Below are positions 32,497 through 40,496 of a stretch of DNA of 64,000 nt, piece by piece. Made by a program: the position numbers and the translations under genes. Every line of letters starts with the position of its first letter. Position 1 is the stretch's first letter. The notes under the pieces are model-generated. The model saw only the letters and a list, made by a program, of their open reading frames with translations. It was not told the origin of the DNA and did no database searches. Location: positions 42,487 to 106,486 of the forward strand of contig CALWCH010000004.1 of assembly GCA_944376335.1 (NCBI GenBank), in the 5' to 3' direction. Origin of the DNA: an uncultured Clostridia bacterium (GTDB taxonomy: Bacteria; Bacillota; Clostridia; Christensenellales; Borkfalkiaceae).

Positions 32497-32823
32497 ATGG
32501 GTAAAAATTGGAAGAATACGCTCTCGAAGGTGTTCGACATCCTCGGCGAGATCCTCGCCGTCGTGTATGTGGTCGTGTTCGCGCTGCTGCTCATCGACGC
32601 GCAGTGGTCGTTTATCAGCAACGTCGACTGGCTGTACGCCATCTTTAAGGGCATCTGGTTCTACGGCGCGTTCGTCATCGCGGCGATCGTGGGGCTGGAG
32701 GCGATGGTCAAACGCAATTTCCTCTTCTTCATCATCTTTTTGGCGCTGCTTGCGATCTGCGTCATCTTCATCTTCTTCCCCGGAACATACGAAAATCTTT
32801 TAAGCTTTATCCCTTCCAACTAA
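32497..32823 (+). CDS. small membrane protein of unknown function
   Basis: A 108-residue protein with three hydrophobic segments (about residues 16-36, 50-70 and 73-95) and short charged ends. It has a strong promoter, an AGGAGG site and its own terminator, so it is clearly a real, independently expressed gene. No family is recognised. Confidence 0.7.
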   Translation: MGKNWKNTLSKVFDILGEILAVVYVVVFALLLIDAQWSFISNVDWLYAIFKGIWFYGAFVIAAIVGLEAMVKRNFLFFIIFLALLAICVIFIFFPGTYENLLSFIPSN

Positions 32824-32831
32824 ATGACGAG

Positions 32832-32867
32832 GGGGCGCGCCCGCCAAATGGCGGGCGCGCCCCTTTT
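32832..32867 (+). terminator. GC-rich terminator
   Basis: GGGGCGCGCCCGCC and its complement (32850-32863) form a 14-bp stem with an AAAT loop, followed by TTTTG. Confidence 0.75.
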
Positions 32868-32894
32868 GCGCTCCATGAGCGCAAAATTGGCCGA

Positions 32895-32916
32895 GGGGCG
32901 CCCGAATGGGCGCCCC
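32895..32916 (-). terminator. GC-rich hairpin after htrA-like gene
   Basis: GGGGCGCCC (32895-32903), GAAT, GGGCGCCCC (32908-32916). It lies downstream of the minus-strand protease gene. There is no clear U-run on the minus strand. Confidence 0.4.
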
Positions 32917-32951
32917 GCGGCGTTCAAGTTATGATGGAAGAAGAAGTATGG

Positions 32952-34427
32952 TCATTCAATGGGGCCGAGGTCCGCGGTAGAGACAAGATAGCTGTCCGAC
33001 ACCTGCAGTGCGCCTTCGCGCTCATAGCGGATGCGGATGCTGTCTCCCGAACGGACATTGAGAAGGATATCGTAGATATGGAAGGTGCGCGAGATCTCGT
33101 ATTCCGTGCCGTTTACAAGGAAGGCGTCGATGCGGTCGCCCGTCTCCAGCCCCAGCGCCCCCGCAATGCCGCGCGAGGAAACGGAAGAGACGGTAACTTC
33201 CTCTTCGATATGTCCGTAGCCCGAGGCGGCGTCATACACATAGCGTGAGCTGTCCGCCATCACGGAGAGGTCGAGGGTGATGCGATAGGCGCCGTTCGTC
33301 GAAGAGTCTCCGTCGTTTGCATAGTAAAGGATATTGTCGGCAACGCCCTGTACAAGGTCGAAGGGGATCGCATAGTTGATGTTCTCGTCATCCATGCTGC
33401 CCGCATTGGTGATGCCGATGAGCTCGCCCGAAAGGTTGAACAGCCCGCCGCCCGAGTTGCCTTGGTAGAGGGGCGTATCGATGCGGAGCGTGCGATAGGT
33501 GCGATACTCGCCGCCGAGTTCGATCGTGATCTCCTCATTTTCGGTGCTGATGATGCCCTGCGTCACGCTCAGGCCCTCGCCCTCGGGGTTGCCGACGGCA
33601 ATGGCCGTCTCGCCCACATAGTAATCATCGGCAAGCGTCACCGCCTTCACGTCGGGGTTGAGGGCGCGGAGCGCCGAGAGCGAACCCTTCAGGACGGCGA
33701 TGTCGTTCTCCACAGAGCCGCCCACATATTCAAAGGCAATGGCGCTCTCGCCGTAGGCATACTCCGTATAGCCGTCCTCGTCGGTGTCGGCGCGGCCGTC
33801 GTTGTCCTCGTCGATGGGGGAGGGCTCGTTCTCACTGCCGTAAAGGTAGCCATGGATCGCCCGTGCGATATACCCGCCGTTCTTGTTCGTATCCGCATCC
33901 TCGTTGTAAACGACGTGATAGTTGGTCACAAGGTACGCGGTATCGTTCGCTTCGTCGATGCGGTAGATGACGGCGGAGCCCGTCGAAATGGAAACATCGG
34001 TGACGGTAGTCGTTCCCCAGAAGGGGTTGTAGGAGCTCTCGGTAACGACGCTCTCCGCATAGATCTTCAACGTCGAATTGAGGCACGCCGCCACCGCCTG
34101 CGCGTTGGAGTCGTCCTCCGCCGTGAGGTATTTTTCGAGGAATTCCGAATAGGTGATATCATCCCCTGTCTCCGCGAGGTACGCCTCATACGCGTCCTTG
34201 GCAACGTTGGGGATCTCTTGGGATGCGGCTGCGCCCGCGAGCACCGTCGACGTACCGTCCGAGTAGAATACCGTGTATTGGAGCGAGCCGTCCGCCGCCG
34301 TCGACTGAGAGATGGACGTCACATACACACTCTCCGTCTTTTGCCAGAAGGTACAGCCCGTAAGCGCCAGCCCCAGCGTTAAAATTCCCGCCGCCGCGCA
34401 TACCGCGGCCGTCTTTGCATGTTTCAT
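32952..34427 (-). CDS. HtrA-like trypsin-fold protease, lipoprotein
   Basis: This 491-residue protein has a signal peptide ending in the lipobox LALTGC (Cys25), so it is anchored outside the cytoplasmic membrane. The protease domain shows His171 (TNYHVV), Asp242 (ENDIAVL) and Ser325 (YQGNSGGGL). Between His and Asp it has an acidic insertion (DEDNDGRADTDEDG, about 206-219) that looks like a calcium-binding loop. A PDZ-like domain covers about 395-485. Extracellular protein quality control is the expected role. The N-terminal 30-110 segment before the protease is of unknown fold. Confidence 0.88.
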   Translation of the reverse strand: MKHAKTAAVCAAAGILTLGLALTGCTFWQKTESVYVTSISQSTAADGSLQYTVFYSDGTSTVLAGAAASQEIPNVAKDAYEAYLAETGDDITYSEFLEKYLTAEDDSNAQAVAACLNSTLKIYAESVVTESSYNPFWGTTTVTDVSISTGSAVIYRIDEANDTAYLVTNYHVVYNEDADTNKNGGYIARAIHGYLYGSENEPSPIDEDNDGRADTDEDGYTEYAYGESAIAFEYVGGSVENDIAVLKGSLSALRALNPDVKAVTLADDYYVGETAIAVGNPEGEGLSVTQGIISTENEEITIELGGEYRTYRTLRIDTPLYQGNSGGGLFNLSGELIGITNAGSMDDENINYAIPFDLVQGVADNILYYANDGDSSTNGAYRITLDLSVMADSSRYVYDAASGYGHIEEEVTVSSVSSRGIAGALGLETGDRIDAFLVNGTEYEISRTFHIYDILLNVRSGDSIRIRYEREGALQVSDSYLVSTADLGPIE

Positions 34428-34575
34428 ATCTTCCTCCCGCGAGGGCGCATTCCTATGCGTTCCCCGCCCGCTTGTTCGTAAGTATTATACCCAAGCTTTG
34501 AAAGAGCCGCGTTACAGAAGTATGTGTTTTTTGTTAAATTTTTGCGAAGAGGGGAGTGGGGGAGCGGGGAGAAAC

Positions 34576-34615
34576 GCACGCCGCCGCGCGGACGAAAGTC
34601 CGCGCGGCGGCGTGC
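34576..34615 (-). terminator. 18-bp GC-rich hairpin after the orphan 340-residue gene
   Basis: GCACGCCGCCGCGCGGAC (34576-34593), GAAA tetraloop, and its perfect complement (34598-34615). It lies five bases after the stop of the minus-strand gene; GTTTCTC follows on that strand. Confidence 0.62.
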
Positions 34616-34619
34616 AATG

Positions 34620-35642
34620 TCATACTTCTTCCACAAAGCCCTCGAATACGGGCTTCAATTCCTCTGCAACGTCGAAATACCCCTCGTGCGTGAGGCAGCT
34701 CAAAAGCGTCTTTCCGTCCTTCAAAAACCGTATATCGCCGAAACTCACATAGGGGGCGTACCGCTCATAGGCGTCATAATGATAGCGATTGAACCGCTTG
34801 AAGGAGAGAAGGTATTCTTTGAGCTTTAACGTCGGCTTTAATGAAACGCACAGCACGTTCATTCCGTAATTTTCCGTCCGTTCCGTCCTCACGGCTCCGT
34901 CCAGAATTTCGGCGAAGCGCTCGTCGCTCTCGTCGCCGAGGCGCACGTTCTCCTCCGCGTAGAAGCATACCTCGTCGCACTCCGAAAAGAGATAGTCAAG
35001 CTGCAATGCGGAGAGCTTTTTGGCGCATTCGTCCTCTTCGACGGCCTTATGATAGTCGTCGAGATAGCCGCTTTCTACATAGTCTTCCCAAATTTCGATT
35101 TGGTCGTAGATGCAGTCGGAGGGCATCTCAAAATAAATTTCCTCCGTCTCCTCGCCCCTGAGCGTCTCGGCAAGGTCTACAAACGGCATACTCTCGGGCG
35201 AAGTCCTTTTCAGGTTATAGAGGGTAGACTCGTCCATCATCTGATTGTTCTGAATGAATGCACCGTACTCGCCAATAGCTTTTTGGTACGCCTCGCCGCT
35301 CTCCGCCTGTCTGTGCATTTCCACTATTTTGCCGTAAACTTCATCCTGCATCTTCCGTCCCTTTTCTTCATCGGAGAGGGACGGGTCTTCCATGATCTTT
35401 TGCGTCATTTCCTCTTCCCATTCCCTGATATGCTCGGTATAGCGGTCAATTTCGGCAAACAGTCTCTCCCGCTCCTCCTCGAATGTTTTTCGCTTTTCGG
35501 CATAGCCTTCCGACTCCATCAGCTCCTTTATGGCGGTAAGGTGCGCGAGCTTCTTTACACCTGCCTCGCGGAATGTTTCGGCGGTGTACGGCTTTTCCCT
35601 GTCGATTTCGTTTACAGTTGTTATAGGTATCAGCTTTTCCAT
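34620..35642 (-). CDS. hypothetical acidic protein
   Basis: A 340-residue soluble protein with no recognised family. Residues about 40-130 are highly charged and probably coiled-coil (EEERERLFAEIDRYTEHI). The C-terminal part is richer in aromatic residues (FKRFNRYHYDAYERYAPYV). There is no signal peptide. It lies in an accessory stretch with lower GC. A 55-codon gene precedes it in the same direction and may be co-transcribed. Confidence 0.65.
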   Translation of the reverse strand: MEKLIPITTVNEIDREKPYTAETFREAGVKKLAHLTAIKELMESEGYAEKRKTFEEERERLFAEIDRYTEHIREWEEEMTQKIMEDPSLSDEEKGRKMQDEVYGKIVEMHRQAESGEAYQKAIGEYGAFIQNNQMMDESTLYNLKRTSPESMPFVDLAETLRGEETEEIYFEMPSDCIYDQIEIWEDYVESGYLDDYHKAVEEDECAKKLSALQLDYLFSECDEVCFYAEENVRLGDESDERFAEILDGAVRTERTENYGMNVLCVSLKPTLKLKEYLLSFKRFNRYHYDAYERYAPYVSFGDIRFLKDGKTLLSCLTHEGYFDVAEELKPVFEGFVEEV

Positions 35643-35679
35643 AATTCTTTATGTTCCTTTTTCTGTTGATTCTTTCATA

Positions 35680-35847
35680 TTATCTGCCCGCGTTTCCAAT
35701 CGTTTCAAAACGGTTTGCGCAATTTGCGGTAAAATTATATGAAAAATAAATTTTATATCCTCTATAACCGTCCTCAGGGGCGTTATGAAAACAGATCGCC
35801 CCATAGGTTTCGGTTATAAATTTTTCTAAATATTCGAGATTTGTCAT
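35680..35847 (-). CDS. small hypothetical protein, 55 residues
   Basis: A short ATG-to-TAA frame, beginning MTNLEYLEKFITE and ending ANRFETIGNAGR, read on the minus strand upstream of the 340-residue gene. It has a plausible residue mix and a GGTAAG site before the ATG. It is AT-rich compared with the core genes. It may instead be a remnant of a longer protein. Confidence 0.4.
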   Translation of the reverse strand: MTNLEYLEKFITETYGAICFHNAPEDGYRGYKIYFSYNFTANCANRFETIGNAGR

Positions 35848-35907
35848 CTTACCATAACCATTTCAATGTTGTAATTCAATTTTCTTCCTTTAACCCGCAA
35901 GAACCCG

Positions 35908-36114
35908 CTATATGCATATCGGCATATAGAACGACTCTATCCCCACATTGCCTTCATCGTCCGTATCATTTGCGCACCAGTAGAAAGCCATTCGGTAGAT
36001 TGCTACATCTGTTGTGACGTCGTATGCCATATTGTACCATTTTCTTTCTATACCGCCGTCCTTGTCCTCTTCAACTGTTTTTATCGGTGATAATGCCGTG
36101 CTGCAATCGAAAAA
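35908..36114 (-). pseudogene. coding remnant without start
   Basis: A 68-codon open stretch bounded by TAA (36115-36117) and TAG (35908-35910). It reads convincingly (for example ERKWYNMAYDVTTDVAIYRM and WCANDTDDEG), but no start codon lies at its beginning; an internal ATG would leave about 40 residues. It is probably debris of an accessory gene, perhaps once joined to its neighbour at 36133. The rest of 35643-36132 shows no other gene. Confidence 0.35.
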
Positions 36115-36132
36115 TTACCGCCGATGACGGCA

Positions 36133-36630
36133 TTACTGCGGCAATGGCGGGAGCGGCCATGCGGGAAATGCGTCATAGCCGACCTCCTGCATGGAGCGCA
36201 GTCGGCAGACTGCCGCCTCATAGCGGCACAGAAAGTGGTGGTATTCCCCTGTGCGGTAGATGCTCACGGGCACGATGAGCTCGCTGCCGTCCTCGGAAAA
36301 GGACGGATAGCCGTCGATGCTCTCATAGCCGCGGGGCAGCGTAACGCGCCTTATAAGCGTAAGATCTTCCAGCGAAAAGAGGTAAAAGTGCTTTCCGTTC
36401 TCCAGCGCCGCAAGCAGCCGCCCGTCGGGAGAGACGTCACCCGTATAGAGATAACGAAAGCCGTTCATCCGAAAGCGCAGCTCCTTCGTCTGTCCGTCAA
36501 AAATTCTTACGCTGCCGCCGTTGAGTACGATCCGAAAGCGGTCCGTCTCAATGGTAAAAAATGCGCGCCTGCCGAAATCAAAGTCGAACACGCGCCGCCA
36601 TTTGCCTTCGATCGCGATCTGTTTGTCCAT
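36133..36630 (-). CDS. hypothetical WD40/beta-propeller-like protein
   Basis: A 165-residue protein of beta-strand repeats, such as GDVSPDGRLLAALENGKHFY and DGYPSFSEDGSELIVPVSIY, which look like propeller blades. At 165 residues it is too short for a closed propeller, so it is either truncated at the C-terminus or a partial unit; the coding remnant at 35908-36114 may be its lost end (inference). The ATG at 36628-36630 has a distant GGGAG; a strong promoter lies about 65 bp upstream. Confidence 0.55.
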   Translation of the reverse strand: MDKQIAIEGKWRRVFDFDFGRRAFFTIETDRFRIVLNGGSVRIFDGQTKELRFRMNGFRYLYTGDVSPDGRLLAALENGKHFYLFSLEDLTLIRRVTLPRGYESIDGYPSFSEDGSELIVPVSIYRTGEYHHFLCRYEAAVCRLRSMQEVGYDAFPAWPLPPLPQ

Positions 36631-36693
36631 ACTGCTCTGCTCCCGTTGCCAAGCGGACGCGTTCGCCGCGCCGCCCGTGCAAATCTTATATAG

Positions 36694-36722
36694 AGTATAA
36701 CAAAAGAATGTAGTCTTGTCAA
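36694..36722 (-). promoter_or_regulatory. promoter of the propeller-like gene
   Basis: On the minus strand TTGACA (36717-36722) and TATACT (36694-36699) are 17 bp apart. Confidence 0.82.
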
Positions 36723-36744
36723 TGGGCGGGCAGTATTTCATGCC

Positions 36745-37150
36745 GATAGGGGCGCGAACAGCGCCACTCTCTCCCGGTAGGGGAGTATCGTCAAATAGAG
36801 CCCAACTCTCGCCGCGGTGGGGGAGAGTTCTGCCGCCCGTCCGACCCTTGCTCTGCTGCCTGCCCGCTCTGCCGCTCTCCGCGCCCGCTCGCCGTCCGTC
36901 TGCCCGACGCTTAACGATAGGGGAGCCCGCCGCCGCTCCCACCCCCATAGAGGATGATAGACGGCAGAAAACCCGCCTGCACGGCAAAAGCTCCGCTCGA
37001 TAGGGGAGCGCATAAACCTTGCCGCCCTGCTCCACGCAATGGGGCGCGCGCAAAACAAAGAGGAAACGGTGCATCGGGGAGCGGCAGCGCTTCCCGCGCG
37101 CCGGGGGGAGTATCGCCGAACCGAACTTGACTGCGCCTCAATAGGGGAGA
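36745..37150 (-). repeat. cluster of degenerate hairpin repeats
   Basis: The core CTCCCCTATCG (minus strand), or close variants, recurs about ten times at roughly 30-97 bp intervals (near 36745, 36776, 36817, 36914, 36945, 36998, 37036, 37071, 37100, 37139). Many copies sit in small palindromes such as GCTCCCCTATCGAGCGGAGC. Reading frames across it are short and inconsistent. It fills the gap between the terminator at 37165 and the promoter at 36694. Origin unknown. Confidence 0.5.
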
Positions 37151-37164
37151 GGCTCAACTTCCCC

Positions 37165-37207
37165 TCAAACACAAAAAGTAAGCGGTGCATCGGATGATGC
37201 ACCGCTT
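37165..37207 (-). terminator. terminator of the 37.9-kb promoter transcript
   Basis: AAGCGGTGCATC (37180-37191), GGAT loop, GATGCACCGCTT (37196-37207). On the minus strand ACTTTTTGTG follows the stem. Confidence 0.75.
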
Positions 37208-37931
37208 GTAGACGAATATGAAATTTATGGATCCGATCGCTGATTCTGAAAAGTATTTCTCATGGATCGAACTTACAGGCTTTTCCCTACTTTTCTCATT
37301 CGGTCAAAATCACGATCCGGAAAAATTTTTCTTTCCTTTTTACGATCTTCTTGCTCTTTTCTTCCCATCCATTCCGTGTTGTTTCTTAACTTTCAGGCCT
37401 CGAACTTTTTTCCTCTTCTCAACTTCCAAGTTTTCATCTCTTCCGTCTTGAAAATTCAAATTTGTTCTTTCCCGAAACCGTTCTTTGGCTCTTCATCAAG
37501 TTCTTCAAAAATTTCCTTTTGAAAAATTCCCGATTTTCCAAAGACTTTGTTCCCTCTGAATGCGATTTGAAGGGTTTCGAGCGATAAATTTGATATCCGC
37601 CCCAACAAATTGGTAACTTTCTCGGCTTGTTCCCGTTTTATTCCTGCGCTTGAAATAAACCGTCTGTGGAAGGAATGACTTCTTATTTTCTTTTGAGATA
37701 GTTCCAAATTTTTCTTTCCGATTTGGGGGAGGCATCTCTTACTTGTATTTCTTGTCTTTTTTAAGGTTCTTTGGTTTCGGTCTTATTTCAAAACCGTCCA
37801 CAGAGAAAACTTACGTTCCTTAAATCAAACAAGTCATCCGTTCGGAAACTGTCCTTTTTGTCGGGAAGCCAAACTTGGCTTTTCTTAAAATGTTTTAAGA
37901 AGGTTCGCCGTGTTGGTTACTTCCTTGTTGT
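37165..37931 (-). ncRNA. candidate large non-coding transcript, about 770 nt
   Basis: A near-consensus promoter (37938-37965) and a strong terminator (37165-37207) bracket a region with no convincing gene. The transcript strand is purine- and A-rich, unlike the core genome. Its 5' part has hairpins such as CTTAAAACATTTTAAG and AAGCCAAGTTTGGCTT. The only frames are 76 residues from ATG at 37735 and 83 residues from TTG at 37707, overlapping in different frames and rich in Lys/Glu as expected from composition. A decayed gene is the alternative. It matches no large RNA class that I can recall with confidence. Confidence 0.45.
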
Positions 37932-37937
37932 GCCTTC

Positions 37938-37965
37938 ATTATAGCACGCTTTTTGATTTTGTCAA
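37938..37965 (-). promoter_or_regulatory. strong promoter of the candidate ncRNA
   Basis: On the minus strand TTGACA (37960-37965) and TATAAT (37938-37943) are 16 bp apart; expected start near 37931. Confidence 0.82.
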
Positions 37966-38105
37966 GCGTTTCGGGAAAAATTTTTCCCGCTTTTTGCAAC
38001 TTTTTTTCGGAAATATTTTTTACCCTTTCAAATTATGAAAACAGGGCACATTTTTGCCCAAGAGAGCGCCCCCCCCGGCGCCCTTCTTTTTTTCCGAACT
38101 TGCCC

Positions 38106-38846
38106 TCAAAACGGCTTTGCGTTGTAGTTTTCAAGGAAGCGGTTGATGCGCGGGAAGTCGGAAGGGGTGATGATGGAGAGCGCCTTCTCGCCGAATACGC
38201 CGTGCTCCGTCACGATGACGGCCGTCAAATCCTTCTTCTCCTCAAAGGCGACGAACACGTCAAACACCGTCGCCTCCTGGCTCATGATGAGGTACCGCTT
38301 CATCTCCTCCTCGTCCACAAGCTCGCGGCAGGGCGTTTGCTTTAAGTAGTCCGTCACGCTCTTGCCCGACGCCGCAATTTGCAGAATTTTCGAATAGAGA
38401 AGGTAGGTATTCACCGCGCCGATCATCGTGCCGTGGTCATAGACGAGCAGCGTCTTCTGCCGGTAGGCGGCGAACGTCTCGATGGCAGACATGATGGGCT
38501 TGTCGGCAAACACCGAAGTCACCTTCTTCACCTTGATGGCGTCCATGAGCCGCGGCGGGTGGCATAGTAGCTTTTCGATGAACTCGATCTGGCGCACCAC
38601 CTCGTCGCAGGGCACGGCGATCACGGTCTCGCCCGCCCCGCCGTCCGTGCGGTGGACGATGGCGTTTCTCAGTTTCCCGTAGTCGATGAGCTCGGTCTCA
38701 TAGCGGCGCACGGTGATGTCGAGGTCGGCGCACCGCTTTACAAGGTCTGTAAAATTCTGCGTCGCCTTTGCGTTATAGACGAGCTTCAATTGCGCCTCGA
38801 TGCGGTTATAGCTGTTGATGAACCGCGATGCATTGGAGATATCCAT
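38106..38846 (-). CDS. HEPN-like domain fused to a CBS pair
   Basis: This 246-residue cytoplasmic protein has a helical N-terminal domain ending in YGKLRNAIVHR, where Arg60-Asn61 and His65 form the RX4H motif of HEPN ribonucleases. Two CBS domains follow (about 100-155 and 165-235), which in other proteins bind adenosine nucleotides or S-adenosylmethionine. A nucleotide-gated RNase is a fair hypothesis, but similar proteins in Clostridia are uncharacterised and the motif may be non-catalytic. It has its own promoter and a GGGAGG site. Confidence 0.72.
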   Translation of the reverse strand: MDISNASRFINSYNRIEAQLKLVYNAKATQNFTDLVKRCADLDITVRRYETELIDYGKLRNAIVHRTDGGAGETVIAVPCDEVVRQIEFIEKLLCHPPRLMDAIKVKKVTSVFADKPIMSAIETFAAYRQKTLLVYDHGTMIGAVNTYLLYSKILQIAASGKSVTDYLKQTPCRELVDEEEMKRYLIMSQEATVFDVFVAFEEKKDLTAVIVTEHGVFGEKALSIITPSDFPRINRFLENYNAKPF

Positions 38847-38874
38847 ACTGTCCTCCCTATATCTTCATATGCAC

Positions 38875-38903
38875 AGTATAGCATACTTTTCGTGCAAATT
38901 CAA
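38875..38903 (-). promoter_or_regulatory. promoter of the HEPN-CBS gene
   Basis: On the minus strand TTGAAT (38898-38903) and TATACT (38875-38880) are 17 bp apart. Confidence 0.72.
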
Positions 38904-38976
38904 GGGGGTATTTTTCGGGGGAGCGGGCAGCGCGCCCGTATGCAAAAGGCGCCCCCGCAGAAGGAGCGCCCGAATT

Positions 38977-39486
38977 TTATGCCCGTTTTTTGTTCTTTTT
39001 GAGCGTCTTGTCTCTCTCGAGGATGTTCGTGAGCACGCCGACGGCGTTTTCCGTGCGCATGTGCGCCTCCGAGAGCCGCCAGCTCTCATTCCCGCCGTTT
39101 AAGCGGAAGGCGGAAAGTTCCCCCCGCGCCTCTTCGAGCAGGGTGCATACCTTGTCCATGTCGCCGTCGCGCTCCTTCTGGGCGAGGGCGCTCGTTGAAT
39201 AGATGAGCTTGTCGCAGTCGGAGATGAGCTTGCCCGCGCGGTTGATGCGCTCCACAAGCCGTTCGGGGGCGCTTTTCTCCGTCTCCTTTAAGGCAACGGA
39301 GAAGGCAGCAACGCGCTCCTTCACGTCCGCGTGCGAGGGCAGGCGGGTCGCGCGCCGCAGGAACAGCAGCACGATAATGCCCACGGCGATGATGACAAAG
39401 TAGATGATATAGTCCAAGAGCAGCTTGCCGCCCGCGGCGTCCGCGGCGGTCCCGGCGGCGTCCGTCAAAAGAAGAAAGGTATTCAC
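38977..39486 (-). CDS. single-pass membrane protein of unknown function
   Basis: A 169-residue protein with one membrane helix near residues 24-43 (YIIYFVIIAVGIIVLLFL) and a long charged, helical cytoplasmic tail. It overlaps the end of mscS by four bases (ATGA), so it is made together with the channel and could be an accessory subunit (inference). No family is recognised. Confidence 0.65.
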   Translation of the reverse strand: MNTFLLLTDAAGTAADAAGGKLLLDYIIYFVIIAVGIIVLLFLRRATRLPSHADVKERVAAFSVALKETEKSAPERLVERINRAGKLISDCDKLIYSTSALAQKERDGDMDKVCTLLEEARGELSAFRLNGGNESWRLSEAHMRTENAVGVLTNILERDKTLKKNKKRA

Positions 39487-40337
39487 TTTTCGTCACCTCC
39501 GTAGGAAGCGTTGGGCCGCATCGTCACTTCGAGGCGGTTGTAGGGGATCTCGATGTTGTTCTCATTGAGGACCTTTAAAACGGTATCGCGCACGGCGGCG
39601 TGGGTATCCCAGTAAAATTCGTTGGGCGTCCAAAGGCGCACCGAATAGCCCACCGCGCTGTCCTCGTAATCGGTAATGACGCACGACGGCGCGGGCGGGT
39701 CTAAAACGTTGGGAATTGCCTTTACCCCGTCCAAAACGGCTTTTTTCACCTTCTCGGGGTCCTCCCCGTAGGCGGCGGTAAAGTTGAAGACGATGCGCCG
39801 TATCGGCATCGTGCTGTAGTTCACGAGGTCGCTCCCCAGCACTTCGCTGTTGGGAATGATGACGGTGTCGTTGTCCGCCGTCAAAAGTTTGGTGTTGAAG
39901 AGCCGTATCTCCTGCACCGTGCCCGTATAGCCGCTTATCTTGATGCTGTCGCCCTTCTTAAACGGCTTGGAGAAGATGATGATGACGCCGTTCGCAAGGC
40001 TGCCCAAGCTGTCTTTTAAGGCAAGCGCCACGGCGAGGGCGACGGCGGAGAACGCCGCGATGATGCTCGCCGTCGAAAAGCCCAAAGAGCTCACGATCAC
40101 GATGACGAGGGCGATGTAGAGCACCACCGAGAGGATAGAGAGCACGAACGAGGACGCCGCGCGGTCGAGTTTGTTGGTCTTGAGCGTCACCGAACGGGCG
40201 ATGATCTGCACGATGCGGATGACAACGAGCCCAAGTACGAGGAAGGCGAGCGTCCGCACGATGGTAAGGCCCGTGTTGTTCACGAACTCCTCCCAGAATG
40301 CCGCAAGACCCTCCCCAAGTCTTTCCCAAAAAGTCAT
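39483..40337 (-). CDS. mscS: small-conductance mechanosensitive channel, MscS family
   Basis: This 284-residue channel opens under membrane tension and releases solutes on osmotic downshock. Three transmembrane helices cover about residues 20-120; the pore helix TM3 contains AAFSAVALAVALALKDSLGS. The beta domain follows with FSKPFKKGDSIKI and NTKLLTADNDTVIIPNSEVL, then the alpha/beta cytoplasmic vestibule. It is the first gene of a two-gene operon with its own promoter. Confidence 0.93.
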   Translation of the reverse strand: MTFWERLGEGLAAFWEEFVNNTGLTIVRTLAFLVLGLVVIRIVQIIARSVTLKTNKLDRAASSFVLSILSVVLYIALVIVIVSSLGFSTASIIAAFSAVALAVALALKDSLGSLANGVIIIFSKPFKKGDSIKISGYTGTVQEIRLFNTKLLTADNDTVIIPNSEVLGSDLVNYSTMPIRRIVFNFTAAYGEDPEKVKKAVLDGVKAIPNVLDPPAPSCVITDYEDSAVGYSVRLWTPNEFYWDTHAAVRDTVLKVLNENNIEIPYNRLEVTMRPNASYGGDEK

Positions 40338-40381
40338 AACTTATCTCCTTTATGGTCATGGGCGCACATATGCCCATCACC

Positions 40382-40410
40382 ATTGTACCACGCCCGTATT
40401 GTATTGTCAA
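40382..40410 (-). promoter_or_regulatory. promoter of mscS
   Basis: On the minus strand TTGACA (40405-40410) and TACAAT (40382-40387) are 17 bp apart. Confidence 0.82.
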
Positions 40411-40433
40411 CCACTGAAATTTTTTTATGCACC

Positions 40434-40469
40434 CGCAAAAAAAGAGAGACGGCCCTTTCGAGCCGTCTC
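40434..40469 (-). terminator. terminator of nifJ
   Basis: GAGACGGC (40446-40453) and GCCGTCTC (40462-40469) form the stem; on the minus strand TCTTTTTTT follows. Confidence 0.82.
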
Positions 40470-40496
40470 CCTGAAGGTTGGGGTGCGTGTAAGCGA

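Noticed and set aside
36745-37150. Integron attC array
   Set aside because: The repeats lack the GTTRRRY/RYYYAAC ends and no cassette genes lie between them.
37218-37522. Plus-strand small genes in 37.2-37.5 kb
   Set aside because: They are Phe/Ser-rich readings of a pyrimidine-rich strand, without ribosome sites, opposite to the promoter found.
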